The notes: generated from the letters alone by a model not told the origin. DNA of 64,000 bases from Thioflexithrix psekupsensis (GCF_002149925.1 NZ_MSLT01000024.1:2501-66500); one strand, 5' to 3'; shown: positions 35,722 to 46,445, numbered from the stretch's first letter. A program made the numbers and translations.

Positions 35722-38700
35722 ATGCGTTTATTAAAATATGGATTTTTTGGACTGTTAATCACTTTTTTTCTTTTTGTCATTGTTGCAGGGGTAGGAACAG
35801 GGACAAATGCAGGCTCTAATTGGTTAATAAAAAATGTCGGCCATGCTTTAGGTGGTGAATTAGAAATAGAGCGAATTGAAGGGCATTTATTAGACGAATT
35901 ATCCCTGCATCAAGTCCGTTATCGCCGTGGCGAATTAAGCGTGAATGCGGAACAAATTAAGTGGGCATGGCAACCGAGTGCTTTATTTCGTGGTTTATTG
36001 CATATTAATCGTATTGAATTGCAACAAGTCACCTTAATTTTGCCACCCTCTCGTGAGGATACCCCACCCAATGATACTCCGTTTGAAATGCCAGAGATTC
36101 GCTTGCCCATTAAAGCGCAAATTGACGCATTAATAGTGCAGCAATTTACGCTGCATCATCATCAAGATCAACCGCCATTTATTCTTGATCATGCCTCGTT
36201 ACAAGCGCGGGTGGATCAACAGTTGTTTATTGAACAATTACGTGTTAAAACGCCTGAATTTAATAGTGAACTTGATTTGTCAGGACAATTTGAATTATTA
36301 CGTCCTCATGCTTTGCAATTGGCTTTACAGGCACGAGCCGATTTACCCGAAGCTCCCGCCACCACATTAGCCCTTACCGCGCAAGGCCAATTAGCAGCCA
36401 TTAACACGGAAATTAAAATAGATGGTTATTTTCCTTTATTAGTACAAGCCACAATAGAATCCGTTCTCACTGATCCACAATGGAAATTAGCGGTTATGTG
36501 GGATGAATTAAAATATCCTATTGCTGCTCCAGAATATTTTTTAAAAAATGGCAAAATAGAAGCAAAAGGTGATTTAAAAACCTATCAAATAAGTAGCCAA
36601 TTAAGTACCGCAGTTCCCCAACTTCCAGCCGTTCAATGGCAATTTAAAGGCACAGGAGATTTAAACCAGTTTCGTTTAGAAAATTTATTGGCAAAGTTAC
36701 CACAAGGCGATGTGAATCTTCAAGCGAATGTACAATGGTTGCCTGAATTGCAAGCGGATTTTAATTTTACCGCGAAAGAATTGGCTATTGCTGAGTATTG
36801 GCCGCCTGAATTGCCAGCGATTAATGCGAATATTAAAGGGCAATTTGCACAACAACAATTGACAGTGGCGCATTTACAATTAGATTTGCCAAATAACACG
36901 CAATTAAAAGCCCAAGCTGATATTAAATTAGACAATCCTGCTGATCCCTATATTGATGCCGTATTGAATTGGCAAGAATTGCGCTGGCCGCCGACAGGTA
37001 CGCCATTAGCCAGTTTACCGAAAGGCCAAGCCGAATTTAAAGGCACGCCGAGTGCCTATCTGTTAAATCTTATTACTGATTTAATGGGTCAAGATATTCC
37101 GAAAAGTAAAATTAATTTAACGGCAAAAGGTTCGACTCAAGAAGCAAAAATAGAAACCTTAAAAATTGATGTCTTAAAAGGTCAAATCAATACTCAAGGC
37201 AATGTGCAATGGTTGCCCCATGTTAAGTGGAATTTAGCCGTGAAAGGTCAACAAATTAAACCTGAAACGCAATGGCCAGAATTCCCCGGCACTTTAGCTT
37301 TAAATTTAACCACTGAGGGTCAATTAATCGATAAGTTACAAGCACAATTAGAATTAACCCAATTAAAAGGACAATTGCGTGGTTATCCGTTGGATTTAAC
37401 GTTGACGGCTCAAGCCAATGGGGATCGTTATCAAATTCAGCAATTAAAGTTCCGTTCGGGAGAGAATCAACTCACCGCTAAAGCCGATTATCAACAGCAA
37501 TTAACTGCGGAATGGACATTAGATTTGCGTCGTTTAGCCGCATTATTACCGAACGCCCAAGGACAATTAAGCAGCAAAGGCACGATCAGCGGCAATCCCC
37601 AATCTCCGCACATTAAAGCGCACATTAAGGGAGAAAAATTGGGATTTGATGAATTAACATTGCAACAATTAGCCGTAGATATGGAAGCCAATTTAGGCAA
37701 ACCAGATAGCCCCTTAAATCTCAACTTATTATTGAAACAATTACATCAAGCAGATGAGTTATTATTAAGCGATGCGTCTATTGTTGGTACGGGAACGATT
37801 AAACAACATCAAATTAAATTAAATGCCAAAGCTCCAATGCAAGATGTGGCGTTGCAATTAAATGGTGGATTAAAACTGGATCAATTGGATTGGCAAGGAC
37901 AATGGCAACAATTGCAAGTTAAATTTAAAGAAAACTTAGCCAAAGCAGGGGAATGGCAATTGCAACAAGCCAGCCCCCTTTCTTTTAATGGCAAAAAAAC
38001 TCAAGTGCAATTGCAAGATTTTTGTCTACGCCAAAAAAATAATAATATGCAATTCTGTCTCACCGCACAACACGACAGTAAAAATAGTCAATTAGATTTT
38101 CGTTTGAAAGAATTATCTTTAAATGTAATAAATCCCGATTTAACAGGAACGATACAGGGAGAATTAACAGCCAATTATCGTCCTAATGGACAAATTGCCG
38201 CTAATGGCCAATTTCGCGTCTCGCCAGGGGCATTTGTGACTGAAATAGAAGAGGGTCGCCGCCAGCAATTAAAATATGAAGGAGGCATGCTCGAATTAAG
38301 CATAAATGAAACAGGCTTAACCAGCCGCTTAGATTTTAAATTGTTGCAACACAGTGCGTTACAAGGACGATTGCATTTGCCCGGATTTAATCGCCTGCCT
38401 TTGTCAGAACAGCAAACGTTAAATGCACAATTAATGGGTGATATTGGTGATTTAGCGTTGATAAGTATTTTTGTGCCAATGTTGGAAGAAGTAAAAGGTA
38501 AATTATCGCTTAATGTGTCTGCCGAAGGCTTGTTAAAACAACCGTTAATTCAAGGTAAAGTGCGTTTGAGTGAAGCGCAATTAAATGTGCCTTTATTGGG
38601 CATGGAATTAAGAGATTTATACGCCAATATTGACAGCGATTTGCAAACATTAGGTTTATTAAAAATAGATATTGGCGCACGTTCGGGTAATGGCAATTTA

Positions 38701-39612
38701 AATATTATTGGTCAAGCCAATCCATTGACGCAACAAGTCGATTTAACTTTACAGGGTGATCAATTTCGCTTGTTGAATAACGTCGATGCGTTTGTGGTTA
38801 TTTCGCCGAATATTAATGTCAAAGTTAAAGAAGAAAATGTAAACATTACGGGAACATTAACCATTCCTGAAGCGAATATTACGCCAAATATGGTGGTCAG
38901 CGATGGCAGTACCAGTGTGGGCGGCGCGGTGCGCGCTTCGCAAGATGTCGTGATCATTAACGATCCCAATGCCACTGAAGAAAGCAAAATATTAGGCATT
39001 GCAGAACAATTAAAATTAAGCATGAATTTACTGGTTAAATTAGGCGATACTATTCATGTTGATGCCGTTGGTTTTAAAAGCCAAGTAAAAGGACAAATTC
39101 GTTTAACCCATCGTCCACAAGATATTGAATTATTACCCATTGCGAATGGAGAATTGCAGATTATTAACGGCACATTTCGCTCTTATGGACAGGATTTAGA
39201 AATTGATCGTGGACGCGTTATTTTCGCCAATACTATAGTGACTAAACCTGAATTAAATATTAAAGCCGTACGGCGCATTTATGGCGATCAAAAAGTAGAA
39301 GCCGCAGGAGTTCACATTACGGGAAATCCTGAAAAAATTAATTTAGATTTATTTTCGCAACCTTCTATGCCGCAAGATCAAATTATTTCCTATCTTTTAA
39401 CAGGAAAAGGTTTTGATCCCAGTAATCCTGATCATACCATTGGCTGGGGAACTTATATTTTACCCAATTTATATATTAGTTATGGAATCAGTTTATTAAA
39501 CCAAAGCAATATCTTTAGCGTTCGCTATGAATTAAATAAAACATGGGGGGTAGAAATTAATATTGCTGAAGAAGATAAAGGGATCGATTTTTCTTATACT
39601 TTGGAGCGTTAA
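35722..39612 (+). CDS. tamB: Translocation and assembly module / lipid bridge protein TamB
   Basis: TamB is a large periplasmic AsmA-family protein that spans the envelope and moves phospholipids toward the outer membrane. At 1296 residues it has the usual size. An N-terminal membrane anchor (about 7-27) is followed by a long beta-repeat region with many Gln-rich strands, and the conserved DUF490 C-terminal part (FRSYGQDLEIDRGRVIF, LLTGKGFDPSNPDH, ending in DFSYTLER). The partner tamA is not adjacent. Only one base separates its stop from the end of the convergent kinase gene. Confidence 0.92.
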   Translation: MRLLKYGFFGLLITFFLFVIVAGVGTGTNAGSNWLIKNVGHALGGELEIERIEGHLLDELSLHQVRYRRGELSVNAEQIKWAWQPSALFRGLLHINRIELQQVTLILPPSREDTPPNDTPFEMPEIRLPIKAQIDALIVQQFTLHHHQDQPPFILDHASLQARVDQQLFIEQLRVKTPEFNSELDLSGQFELLRPHALQLALQARADLPEAPATTLALTAQGQLAAINTEIKIDGYFPLLVQATIESVLTDPQWKLAVMWDELKYPIAAPEYFLKNGKIEAKGDLKTYQISSQLSTAVPQLPAVQWQFKGTGDLNQFRLENLLAKLPQGDVNLQANVQWLPELQADFNFTAKELAIAEYWPPELPAINANIKGQFAQQQLTVAHLQLDLPNNTQLKAQADIKLDNPADPYIDAVLNWQELRWPPTGTPLASLPKGQAEFKGTPSAYLLNLITDLMGQDIPKSKINLTAKGSTQEAKIETLKIDVLKGQINTQGNVQWLPHVKWNLAVKGQQIKPETQWPEFPGTLALNLTTEGQLIDKLQAQLELTQLKGQLRGYPLDLTLTAQANGDRYQIQQLKFRSGENQLTAKADYQQQLTAEWTLDLRRLAALLPNAQGQLSSKGTISGNPQSPHIKAHIKGEKLGFDELTLQQLAVDMEANLGKPDSPLNLNLLLKQLHQADELLLSDASIVGTGTIKQHQIKLNAKAPMQDVALQLNGGLKLDQLDWQGQWQQLQVKFKENLAKAGEWQLQQASPLSFNGKKTQVQLQDFCLRQKNNNMQFCLTAQHDSKNSQLDFRLKELSLNVINPDLTGTIQGELTANYRPNGQIAANGQFRVSPGAFVTEIEEGRRQQLKYEGGMLELSINETGLTSRLDFKLLQHSALQGRLHLPGFNRLPLSEQQTLNAQLMGDIGDLALISIFVPMLEEVKGKLSLNVSAEGLLKQPLIQGKVRLSEAQLNVPLLGMELRDLYANIDSDLQTLGLLKIDIGARSGNGNLNIIGQANPLTQQVDLTLQGDQFRLLNNVDAFVVISPNINVKVKEENVNITGTLTIPEANITPNMVVSDGSTSVGGAVRASQDVVIINDPNATEESKILGIAEQLKLSMNLLVKLGDTIHVDAVGFKSQVKGQIRLTHRPQDIELLPIANGELQIINGTFRSYGQDLEIDRGRVIFANTIVTKPELNIKAVRRIYGDQKVEAAGVHITGNPEKINLDLFSQPSMPQDQIISYLLTGKGFDPSNPDHTIGWGTYILPNLYISYGISLLNQSNIFSVRYELNKTWGVEINIAEEDKGIDFSYTLER

Positions 39613-39613
39613 A

Positions 39614-40786
39614 TTAGGTTTGAATTAAAGGTAGGGTAAAATAAAATAAACTGCCTTGTTCTGGCCAACTTTCTGCACCCACTTCGCCGTTTAATTTCTC
39701 CGTGATTTGCTGCACAATCGATAAACCCAAGCCATGCCCTTCCACGCGGCGAGTTTCTAGGCGAGTAAACGGCGTGAATAATTCTGAGCGCATTTCCTCA
39801 GCAATACCTTGTCCATTATCTTTAACCCAAAAGCGCACTTTTTGAGTTTCTTCTAAGATATTTGCACCGATAGTTAAGTGCGGTGGAGAGCCGCCATATT
39901 TTAGCGCATTGCTGATATAATTCGTCCAAATTTCCTCTACCCATGGCGCATAACCTAAGGTGTAAGGAAAAGTCTCTGCAATGTCAAAAGTCGCTTGATA
40001 ACGCTGAATTAATAAATGCAAACGACGATAAATCACGCGATTGACAATATCTTTCATATCCAATGGCGATAATTCCACTTTTTGCCGACAAGAAACCCCT
40101 GCCAATAATAATAAAGCATCAATAATATTAATGCCTTGTTGTCCTGCTTGAAAAATATAATTTAAACGCTCTAATCGATGATCTTTCTTTGGCAATAAAC
40201 GATTAAATTCATCAATTAATAATTCACTCAAGGTCATAATAGAACCCAATGGCGTTTTTAAATCGTGAGAAACGGTATGGGCAAACGCATTTAATTCTCG
40301 GTTGCGTTTTTCTAATTCTGCGGTACGCTTGACTAATTCGGCGGCAGTGTGTTTATGAACGGCGACTTCAGCTTGCAATTGCTGTTGAATATCGCGCAAT
40401 TTCAGGTGGGTATTAATTCTTGCCAATACTTCTTCATAATGAATTGGTTTAGTCACATAATCGGCTGCACCCAAAGCAAATCCTTGCAGTTTATTAACCG
40501 TATCATCTAAAGCCGTCATAAAAATAATGGGAATATCCTCAGAAATGGGATTATTTTTTAATTCTTTACACACGTCAAATCCGCTAATTCCTGGCATCAT
40601 AATATCGAGTAAAATTAAATCAGGCGGGCTATAAATCACGCTTTCAATGGCACTTTCACCATCGCGTGCAATGCCCACTTTAAAAGCAGCTTGACTCAGA
40701 AAATCAAACAAATGACCAATATTATCTGGATTATCATCCACAATTAAAATGCGTTTTAGAGATTTTTGGTTTTCAATTTTCATCAT
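39614..40786 (-). CDS. Receiver-histidine kinase hybrid protein
   Basis: A cytoplasmic signalling protein of 390 residues: receiver domain first (about 10-128, phosphoacceptor Asp61 in LILLDIMMP), a coiled coil (about 130-165), phosphoacceptor helix with His174 in VSHDLKTPL and an HATPase domain (NALKYGG, DNGQGI, GHGLGLSI). No membrane helices. It follows the 900-residue hybrid kinase by 2 bases and is probably controlled by it through phosphotransfer. Confidence 0.9.
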   Translation of the reverse strand: MMKIENQKSLKRILIVDDNPDNIGHLFDFLSQAAFKVGIARDGESAIESVIYSPPDLILLDIMMPGISGFDVCKELKNNPISEDIPIIFMTALDDTVNKLQGFALGAADYVTKPIHYEEVLARINTHLKLRDIQQQLQAEVAVHKHTAAELVKRTAELEKRNRELNAFAHTVSHDLKTPLGSIMTLSELLIDEFNRLLPKKDHRLERLNYIFQAGQQGINIIDALLLLAGVSCRQKVELSPLDMKDIVNRVIYRRLHLLIQRYQATFDIAETFPYTLGYAPWVEEIWTNYISNALKYGGSPPHLTIGANILEETQKVRFWVKDNGQGIAEEMRSELFTPFTRLETRRVEGHGLGLSIVQQITEKLNGEVGAESWPEQGSLFYFTLPLIQT

Positions 40787-40788
40787 GA

Positions 40789-43491
40789 TTATCCGTGAGG
40801 GGTCAATAATTGACGAATTTTTATCATATCAAAATGTTTGGCGGCATCCATTAAATATAAAGCCACATCTTCTTGTTTAGGATCAATTTGCATTAATTGA
40901 TCGGCAAATTCAATAATTGCTGTTATATCACCACACAATACTTTATCTTGTAAAATAGCGATTTGTTGTGGATTTAGGCGATGTTGTAATGTGATTGAGG
41001 GTTGTGTGGTTTGTTGAGTTAAAATAGGTTCGTAAATCCATTCTAATTGCAAAGCGGTTTTTACCTTATTTAATAACATATCTAATGACACAGGTTTGGC
41101 TAAAAAATCATCACATCCCGCCGCTAAACTGTTCTTTTTATCTTGCTCAAAAGCACTGGCTGAAATCATTATCATTTTTGTTTTTTTTAGTGCGGCAAAT
41201 GTGCGTAAAATTTTTACCGCCGCCAAGCCATCCATAATGGGCATAATGGTATCCATTAAGATTAAATCAGGTTTCCATAAACAGGCAATATCAACGGCAT
41301 GTTTTCCGTCAACAGCTTCTTTTAATTCAAAGCCTAATTCAAAAAGCATTTGCCATAAAATTTGCCGATTTTCTACGCGATCATCCACAATTAAAATGCG
41401 ATAAGGTGGCTGTTGAGATTTTCGCACATAACCGATAATGGCTTCACATTTAGATTCTTGTTGTATGGGGAAATGATCGGCTTTGGGTAATTTTAATGTC
41501 ACCCAAAAAGTAGACCCTCGTTGTAATAAACTGCTGACTTGTAATGTACCATTCATCATTTTTACTAATTTATAAACAATCGCTAATCCTAATCCTGTGC
41601 CTTCGCTGGGAGTAATTTGATTATTGGCTTGTTGAAAAGGGAGAAAAATGCGATCTAAATCTTCTGCCGCAATGCCCACGCCGGTATCTTCGATTTGAAA
41701 ACGAATTAATTCGCATTGATTGGGCGCATGACTTTGTTGGCAACAAATCCGCAAACGCACCCAACCTTGTTGCGTGAATTTAAGCGCATTATTGAGCAGA
41801 TTAATCAGAATTTGTCGCAAACGTTTCTCATCGGCATAAACCATTTCTGGCAGCCATTGCGGCAATTCAAATAAAAAACGAATGCCTTTTTGCGTGGCAC
41901 GGCTATGAAACAGTTCAATGAGTTCATTCAGCATTTGTTTTAAATTAAAATGGCTGGGATTTAATTCAATTTTGCCGACTTCGATTTTAGATAAATCTAA
42001 CATGTCATTGATCAGCGATAATAAATAATCTGCATTACGATAAATGGCATCCATCGCTTCATGTTGTGCGCTATTTAATTGTTTATCCCGCTGCATTAAT
42101 TGTGCATAGCCTAAAATAGCGTTTAATGGTGTGCGCAATTCATGACTGGTATTGGCTAAAAATCGGCTTTTGGCTTGATTGGCTTTTTCGGCTTCTTTTT
42201 GTGCTAATTCGGCTTGTTGTCGCGCTTGTTGTAACTTTTCTTCGACTTGTTTGCGTTTGCTAATATTAACAGTAAAAGTAATGACTCGTGGCGTACCATC
42301 AGGAGCTTGAATTAATACCATGTCAATAATCACCACGATTATTTTTTGTTGACGGTTTACTAATCTTATTTCTTGGTTATTGATTTGGATTTGACCTTTT
42401 AAGAAACTTTGGTATAAAGCGGATAAATAAATTTGTTCTTCTGGAACTAAAAAAATGGTGAAATGCTGCCCTAAAATTTCATTCAGTTTTAATTCATAAA
42501 TATTAAGATAAGCAGGATTGGCAAATTCAATAATACCTTGACTGTCCGTAATAGAAATGCCGACAGGATTTTGATCAATCACTGTGCGAAAACGAGTTTC
42601 ACTATGGCGTAAGGCTTCCAACATGCGGTGACGGTGCGTAATGTCTTGCACCAGCGAAGCCACGCCAATGGTGTGATTGTGTTCGTTGCATAACGGTGTA
42701 TTGTACCATTCGCAGTGAATTCTTTGCCGTTGTTTGGTTAAATTTTGATACGTATTGGAAAGGCTTTGTTTTTCGGATAATAAAGAATGCCAAATATTTT
42801 CTATATAAGGCCTAAGATTTTCTTCAATAATGAGTTCAAATATACTTTTATATAAAGCTTCTGCACGAGTATAACCAAAAATTTTTTCGGCCGCTTGATT
42901 CCATTCTAATACGCGCAATTCCCGATCCCATTCAATATAGGCTAATGGCGTGTGTTGAATATGCGAAGATAATTTGCGTTGGGATAAGCGTAATTTTTGA
43001 TTAGCAGCTTTTAATTCAAGCGTGCCTTCGGCGATTAATTTTTCTAAGGACGCATAGAAAAGTTGTTTTTTACAATTTTCTTGATGTAAAGTAATTGATT
43101 CTCGAATGGCTTTGTTAAAATCAAGCGGCTGAATCGGTTTAATAAAAATTTTAAACGGATTAAGATGGTTAATTAATTTGATTAAATATTCTGGTTCAAA
43201 AAAACTGCCTAAAATAATCAGTGAAGTTTTAGGGCTAATGCTGTGAATATGGCGCAATAATACTTCTCCATTCATGTCCGGTAAATCATTTTCACTGATG
43301 ACTAAAGCAATTTCTTGATCGTCTAGTAAAGATTGGTGTAATTGAATTAATGCCAATTCGGCATTGGGTGCTGTTTTTAATTGGTAATGGGGATTTAATG
43401 CTTGAGTCATCAAATGCGTTAATTGATTTTGAAGCATCGGATCAGGTTCAATACAAAGAAGAATCGGTGAATTCGGCAAATGTGTGGACAT
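40789..43491 (-). CDS. Large hybrid sensor kinase REC-PAS-PAS-HisKA-HATPase-REC
   Basis: A 900-residue cytoplasmic hybrid histidine kinase. Order: N-terminal receiver-like domain (about 8-140), two PAS domains (about 175-290 and 297-415, with a PAC-like segment), a coiled coil, HisKA with the His in TSHELRTPLNAIL (about 448), HATPase (DTGVGIA, EGTGLGLAI), a C-terminal receiver with LILMDTIMP, and a ~70-residue tail. The first receiver has Glu67 where the phosphoacceptor Asp should be (VISENDLPDMNG), so it is probably locked or non-phosphorylatable. Operon with the downstream kinase. Confidence 0.9.
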   Translation of the reverse strand: MSTHLPNSPILLCIEPDPMLQNQLTHLMTQALNPHYQLKTAPNAELALIQLHQSLLDDQEIALVISENDLPDMNGEVLLRHIHSISPKTSLIILGSFFEPEYLIKLINHLNPFKIFIKPIQPLDFNKAIRESITLHQENCKKQLFYASLEKLIAEGTLELKAANQKLRLSQRKLSSHIQHTPLAYIEWDRELRVLEWNQAAEKIFGYTRAEALYKSIFELIIEENLRPYIENIWHSLLSEKQSLSNTYQNLTKQRQRIHCEWYNTPLCNEHNHTIGVASLVQDITHRHRMLEALRHSETRFRTVIDQNPVGISITDSQGIIEFANPAYLNIYELKLNEILGQHFTIFLVPEEQIYLSALYQSFLKGQIQINNQEIRLVNRQQKIIVVIIDMVLIQAPDGTPRVITFTVNISKRKQVEEKLQQARQQAELAQKEAEKANQAKSRFLANTSHELRTPLNAILGYAQLMQRDKQLNSAQHEAMDAIYRNADYLLSLINDMLDLSKIEVGKIELNPSHFNLKQMLNELIELFHSRATQKGIRFLFELPQWLPEMVYADEKRLRQILINLLNNALKFTQQGWVRLRICCQQSHAPNQCELIRFQIEDTGVGIAAEDLDRIFLPFQQANNQITPSEGTGLGLAIVYKLVKMMNGTLQVSSLLQRGSTFWVTLKLPKADHFPIQQESKCEAIIGYVRKSQQPPYRILIVDDRVENRQILWQMLFELGFELKEAVDGKHAVDIACLWKPDLILMDTIMPIMDGLAAVKILRTFAALKKTKMIMISASAFEQDKKNSLAAGCDDFLAKPVSLDMLLNKVKTALQLEWIYEPILTQQTTQPSITLQHRLNPQQIAILQDKVLCGDITAIIEFADQLMQIDPKQEDVALYLMDAAKHFDMIKIRQLLTPHG

Positions 43492-43529
43492 AATGCAAGG
43501 GAATCTGAGTGACGACGATCAATTTTTTT

Positions 43530-43568
43530 AGGATAACATCCACATTTTAAAAAACTTGGATGCTATCC
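43530..43568. repeat. Inverted repeat between folM and the hybrid kinase gene
   Basis: AGGATAACATCC (43530-43541) and GGATGCTATCC (43558-43568) form an imperfect hairpin with a ~16-base loop in the 133-base gap. It lacks a proper T-run on either side, so it may be an operator rather than a terminator. Confidence 0.35.
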
Positions 43569-43624
43569 CCCCTTTGGTGATAAAAAAAACACAAGCGAAA
43601 GCGAAAATAATGCAAATAACAGAC

Positions 43625-44392
43625 TCATTGGCTCAACGTTCGGCCGCCATCAACCGCGATAATTTGTCCAGTAATATAAGGGGCATCGCGGATTAAAAAT
43701 AATGCCGTTTTCGCTAAATCATCGGGATCACCGTGACGTTTTAAGGCAATATTCGATAAAATGCGCTGTTTGGTTAAATCATCCATGTCATTTTCTGGCC
43801 AGAGAATCGCCCCCGGCGCAATGCCATTGACGCGCACATGTGGCCCCAAGTCGCGTGCCAGTGCTTTGGTCAACATGGCTAAACCTGCTTTAGCCGCGCA
43901 ATACACCGCGTGTTGTTTTAATGGCCGCTCGGCATGAATATCAATTAAGTTTATAATACAACCTTGTTGCGCCGTTAAGTGCGGTGCCGTCGCTTGAGAA
44001 AGAAATAACGGGGCTTTTAAATTCGATCCTAACAGATCATCCCACTGATCTTCTGTAATTTGTCCCAAAGGCGTGGGATAAAAACTTGACGCATTATTGA
44101 TTAATACGTCTAATCGGCCATAATGATCCATGCTTTGTTGAATCATGCTGTTGAGTTTGGCAATGTGGCTTAAATCGGCTTGCAAGAGTAAAACAGAATG
44201 CGGTCGTTGGTGATGTAATTCGTTTTGTAGATCACGCGCCTCTGTTTCTGCACTGCGATAATGTAAAACAAGATTCATTCCCGCGGCATGGAGTCGCCGC
44301 GCGATGGCCGCGCCCACTCGCTTGACCCCGCCAGAAATGAACACGACGGGGCGATCTCGTTCTATCGGGTCATTTACGGGTTGGTTTTGCAT
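43625..44392 (-). CDS. folM: Pteridine reductase / dihydromonapterin reductase-like SDR (FolM type)
   Basis: Short-chain dehydrogenase of 255 residues that reduces pterins or dihydrofolate with NADPH. The cofactor motif SGGVKRVGAAIARRL (about 20-34) with an Arg in place of the usual third Gly is characteristic of pteridine reductases; the catalytic YxxxK is in YCAAKAG. Divergent from the midA-like gene with a 40-base gap, an arrangement I know from other gammaproteobacteria. Confidence 0.88.
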   Translation of the reverse strand: MQNQPVNDPIERDRPVVFISGGVKRVGAAIARRLHAAGMNLVLHYRSAETEARDLQNELHHQRPHSVLLLQADLSHIAKLNSMIQQSMDHYGRLDVLINNASSFYPTPLGQITEDQWDDLLGSNLKAPLFLSQATAPHLTAQQGCIINLIDIHAERPLKQHAVYCAAKAGLAMLTKALARDLGPHVRVNGIAPGAILWPENDMDDLTKQRILSNIALKRHGDPDDLAKTALFLIRDAPYITGQIIAVDGGRTLSQ

Positions 44393-44432
44393 TTTTTTCC
44401 CTCAATTTTTAAACAGTTAAGTCGATTATTTT

Positions 44433-45608
44433 ATGATGTCTGCACGTCGTTTACCGCAGCCCGATGCGGCCGCACAAGCCCACAGTGCGCTTTTAACCGC
44501 GCATATTATACAACGAATGCACGCGGCCGGCGGACGGTTGCCATTTAGTGAATTTATGCAAGATATTTTGTACGCGCCGGGGTTAGGTTATTACAGTGCG
44601 GGCTGGCGTAAGTTTGGGGCTGAAGGTGACTTTATCACAGCCCCAGAATTATCGCCTTTGTTTTCGCAATGTGTGGCGCGGCAATGTGCGCAGGTTTTGG
44701 CGAGTTTGCCCGCGGATTCTCGTATTATTTTAGAATTCGGTGCGGGGACAGGACGGATGGCGGTTGATGTATTGCGTAAATTGGCGCGAATGGAAACCTT
44801 GCCTGTGGCCTATTGGATTTTAGAACTCAGTGGTGAATTACAACAACGGCAGCGCGCTTTATTTGCTGAAGAATTGCCTGAATTATTGCCGCGGGTGCGT
44901 TGGTTGTCGCAATTGCCTGAAACGGGATTTTCTGGGGTGATTCTCGGTAATGAGGTGTTAGATGCCATGCCGATTGAGCGATTTCACGTGACGGAAACGC
45001 AGTTAGAACGGTTTTATGTGGCGTGGGATGGGACGCAATTTATTTGGCAAACCGCGGGTTATGATGAACCGATGTTGTCTGCGATTTTAAGCCCATTATT
45101 GCCGCAATTACCTGTGGGTTATGTGTCAGAATATAATGCGTTATTAGCGGGGTGGTTTCGTCATTTAAGTTGTTGTTTGGATAAGGGATTGGTGTTATTA
45201 ATTGATTATGGTTTTCCGCGAGCGGAGTTTTATCATCCGCAACGCAATGAAGGCACGTTAATGTGTCATTATCGCCATTATGCGCATTCTGATCCGTTGA
45301 TTATGGTGGGTTTGCAAGATGTAACGGCGCATGTGGATTTTACTGCGGTGGCGGAATCGGCAGTGGATGTGGGTTTTTCTGTGGCGGGATATTGTGATCA
45401 GGCTAATTTTCTGTTGTCCTGCGGTTTGATGGATTTGGCACAAGCCACGCCCGTCGAAGATACGGTGAATTGGACACGGCAAACCCAAGCCGTTAAACGT
45501 TTATTATTGCCCAGTGAAATGGGAGAATTGTTTAAGGTGATCGCTTTGACACGTGATTGGGATGCGCCATTATTGGGCTTTCGGCACGATCAGCAAGGGC
45601 GATTGTAG
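44433..45608 (+). CDS. SAM-dependent methyltransferase of the MidA/NDUFAF7 family
   Basis: A 391-residue class I methyltransferase of the DUF185/COG1565 family, whose eukaryotic member NDUFAF7 methylates an arginine of complex I. Motifs seen: the N-terminal GYYSAG and FITAPELSPLF, the SAM-binding FGAGTGRMA, the acidic motif in WILELSG, and GNEVLDAMP. The bacterial substrate is not established. It is followed by uppP. Confidence 0.9.
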   Translation: MMSARRLPQPDAAAQAHSALLTAHIIQRMHAAGGRLPFSEFMQDILYAPGLGYYSAGWRKFGAEGDFITAPELSPLFSQCVARQCAQVLASLPADSRIILEFGAGTGRMAVDVLRKLARMETLPVAYWILELSGELQQRQRALFAEELPELLPRVRWLSQLPETGFSGVILGNEVLDAMPIERFHVTETQLERFYVAWDGTQFIWQTAGYDEPMLSAILSPLLPQLPVGYVSEYNALLAGWFRHLSCCLDKGLVLLIDYGFPRAEFYHPQRNEGTLMCHYRHYAHSDPLIMVGLQDVTAHVDFTAVAESAVDVGFSVAGYCDQANFLLSCGLMDLAQATPVEDTVNWTRQTQAVKRLLLPSEMGELFKVIALTRDWDAPLLGFRHDQQGRL

Positions 45609-45641
45609 TTTTTTTAATTCTTTTTAGCGTTGGATTGTATT

Positions 45642-46445
45642 TTGGATATTTGGAATATTGTTATTTTAGCCTTAGTTCAGGGAATTACTGAATTTTTGCC
45701 GATTTCTAGTTCGGCGCATTTGGTGTTGTTACCTAAACTGTTAGATATTGAAGATCAAGGGCTTGCATTTGATGTGGCGTTGCATGTGGGCAGTTTGGGC
45801 GCGGTGTTGTGGTATTTTCGCCATGATTTGCGGCCGTTATTTCGGGCGTGGTGGCTTTCTATGCGTACGCGACAATTGGATGCGGAAAGTCGTTTAGTGT
45901 GGGGTGTGGGTTTGGCGACTTTTCCTGTGTTGTTGGTAGGTGCGGTGGTTACGCTGGGAGATTTTGAAGGTTTTTTGCGTTCTATGTGGTTGATTGCAGT
46001 GGCTAATTTGGTGTTTGCGGGGTGGTTGTGGTGGGCTGATTATTATGCCCGTCAATCTCGGAATGAATACAGTTTAAGTTTTTACGATATGGTGTTGATC
46101 GGTTTGGCGCAAGCGGTGGCGATTGTTCCCGGCACCTCACGTTCTGGAATTACAATTACGGTGGCCTTATTGTTGGGGTTGCAGCGTACGGCGGCGGCGC
46201 GTTTTTCTTTTCTCTTGTCGATTCCTGTGATTATTGTGGCGGGCGCGGGTGAAAGTGCCATTCTTTGGACGAAATCCATTCCGCCTGTGAATTGGGCGGC
46301 TTTGGGATTGGGTGCGCTGTTGTCGGGAATTAGTGCGTATATTTGTATTTATTTATTGATTCGTTTATTAGAACGGATGAGTTTATTGCCGTTTGTGATT
46401 TATCGGGTGGTATTGGGTGTGATTTTATTACTTTGGTTAGTCTAA
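45642..46445 (+). CDS. uppP: Undecaprenyl-diphosphatase UppP (BacA)
   Basis: Recycles undecaprenyl diphosphate to the monophosphate carrier for peptidoglycan and glycan synthesis; also linked to bacitracin resistance. The catalytic motifs GITEFLPISSSAHL and PGTSRSG are intact, with about eight membrane helices. A TTG start at 45642 (267 residues, MDIWNIVILA) matches family starts better than the TTG at 45630, though no clear Shine-Dalgarno is seen. Its stop overlaps the VanZ-like start (TAATG). Confidence 0.93.
   Translation: MDIWNIVILALVQGITEFLPISSSAHLVLLPKLLDIEDQGLAFDVALHVGSLGAVLWYFRHDLRPLFRAWWLSMRTRQLDAESRLVWGVGLATFPVLLVGAVVTLGDFEGFLRSMWLIAVANLVFAGWLWWADYYARQSRNEYSLSFYDMVLIGLAQAVAIVPGTSRSGITITVALLLGLQRTAAARFSFLLSIPVIIVAGAGESAILWTKSIPPVNWAALGLGALLSGISAYICIYLLIRLLERMSLLPFVIYRVVLGVILLLWLV

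Noticed and set aside
43530-43568. Terminator of folM
   Set aside because: The stem is real, but neither strand has a T-run directly after it.
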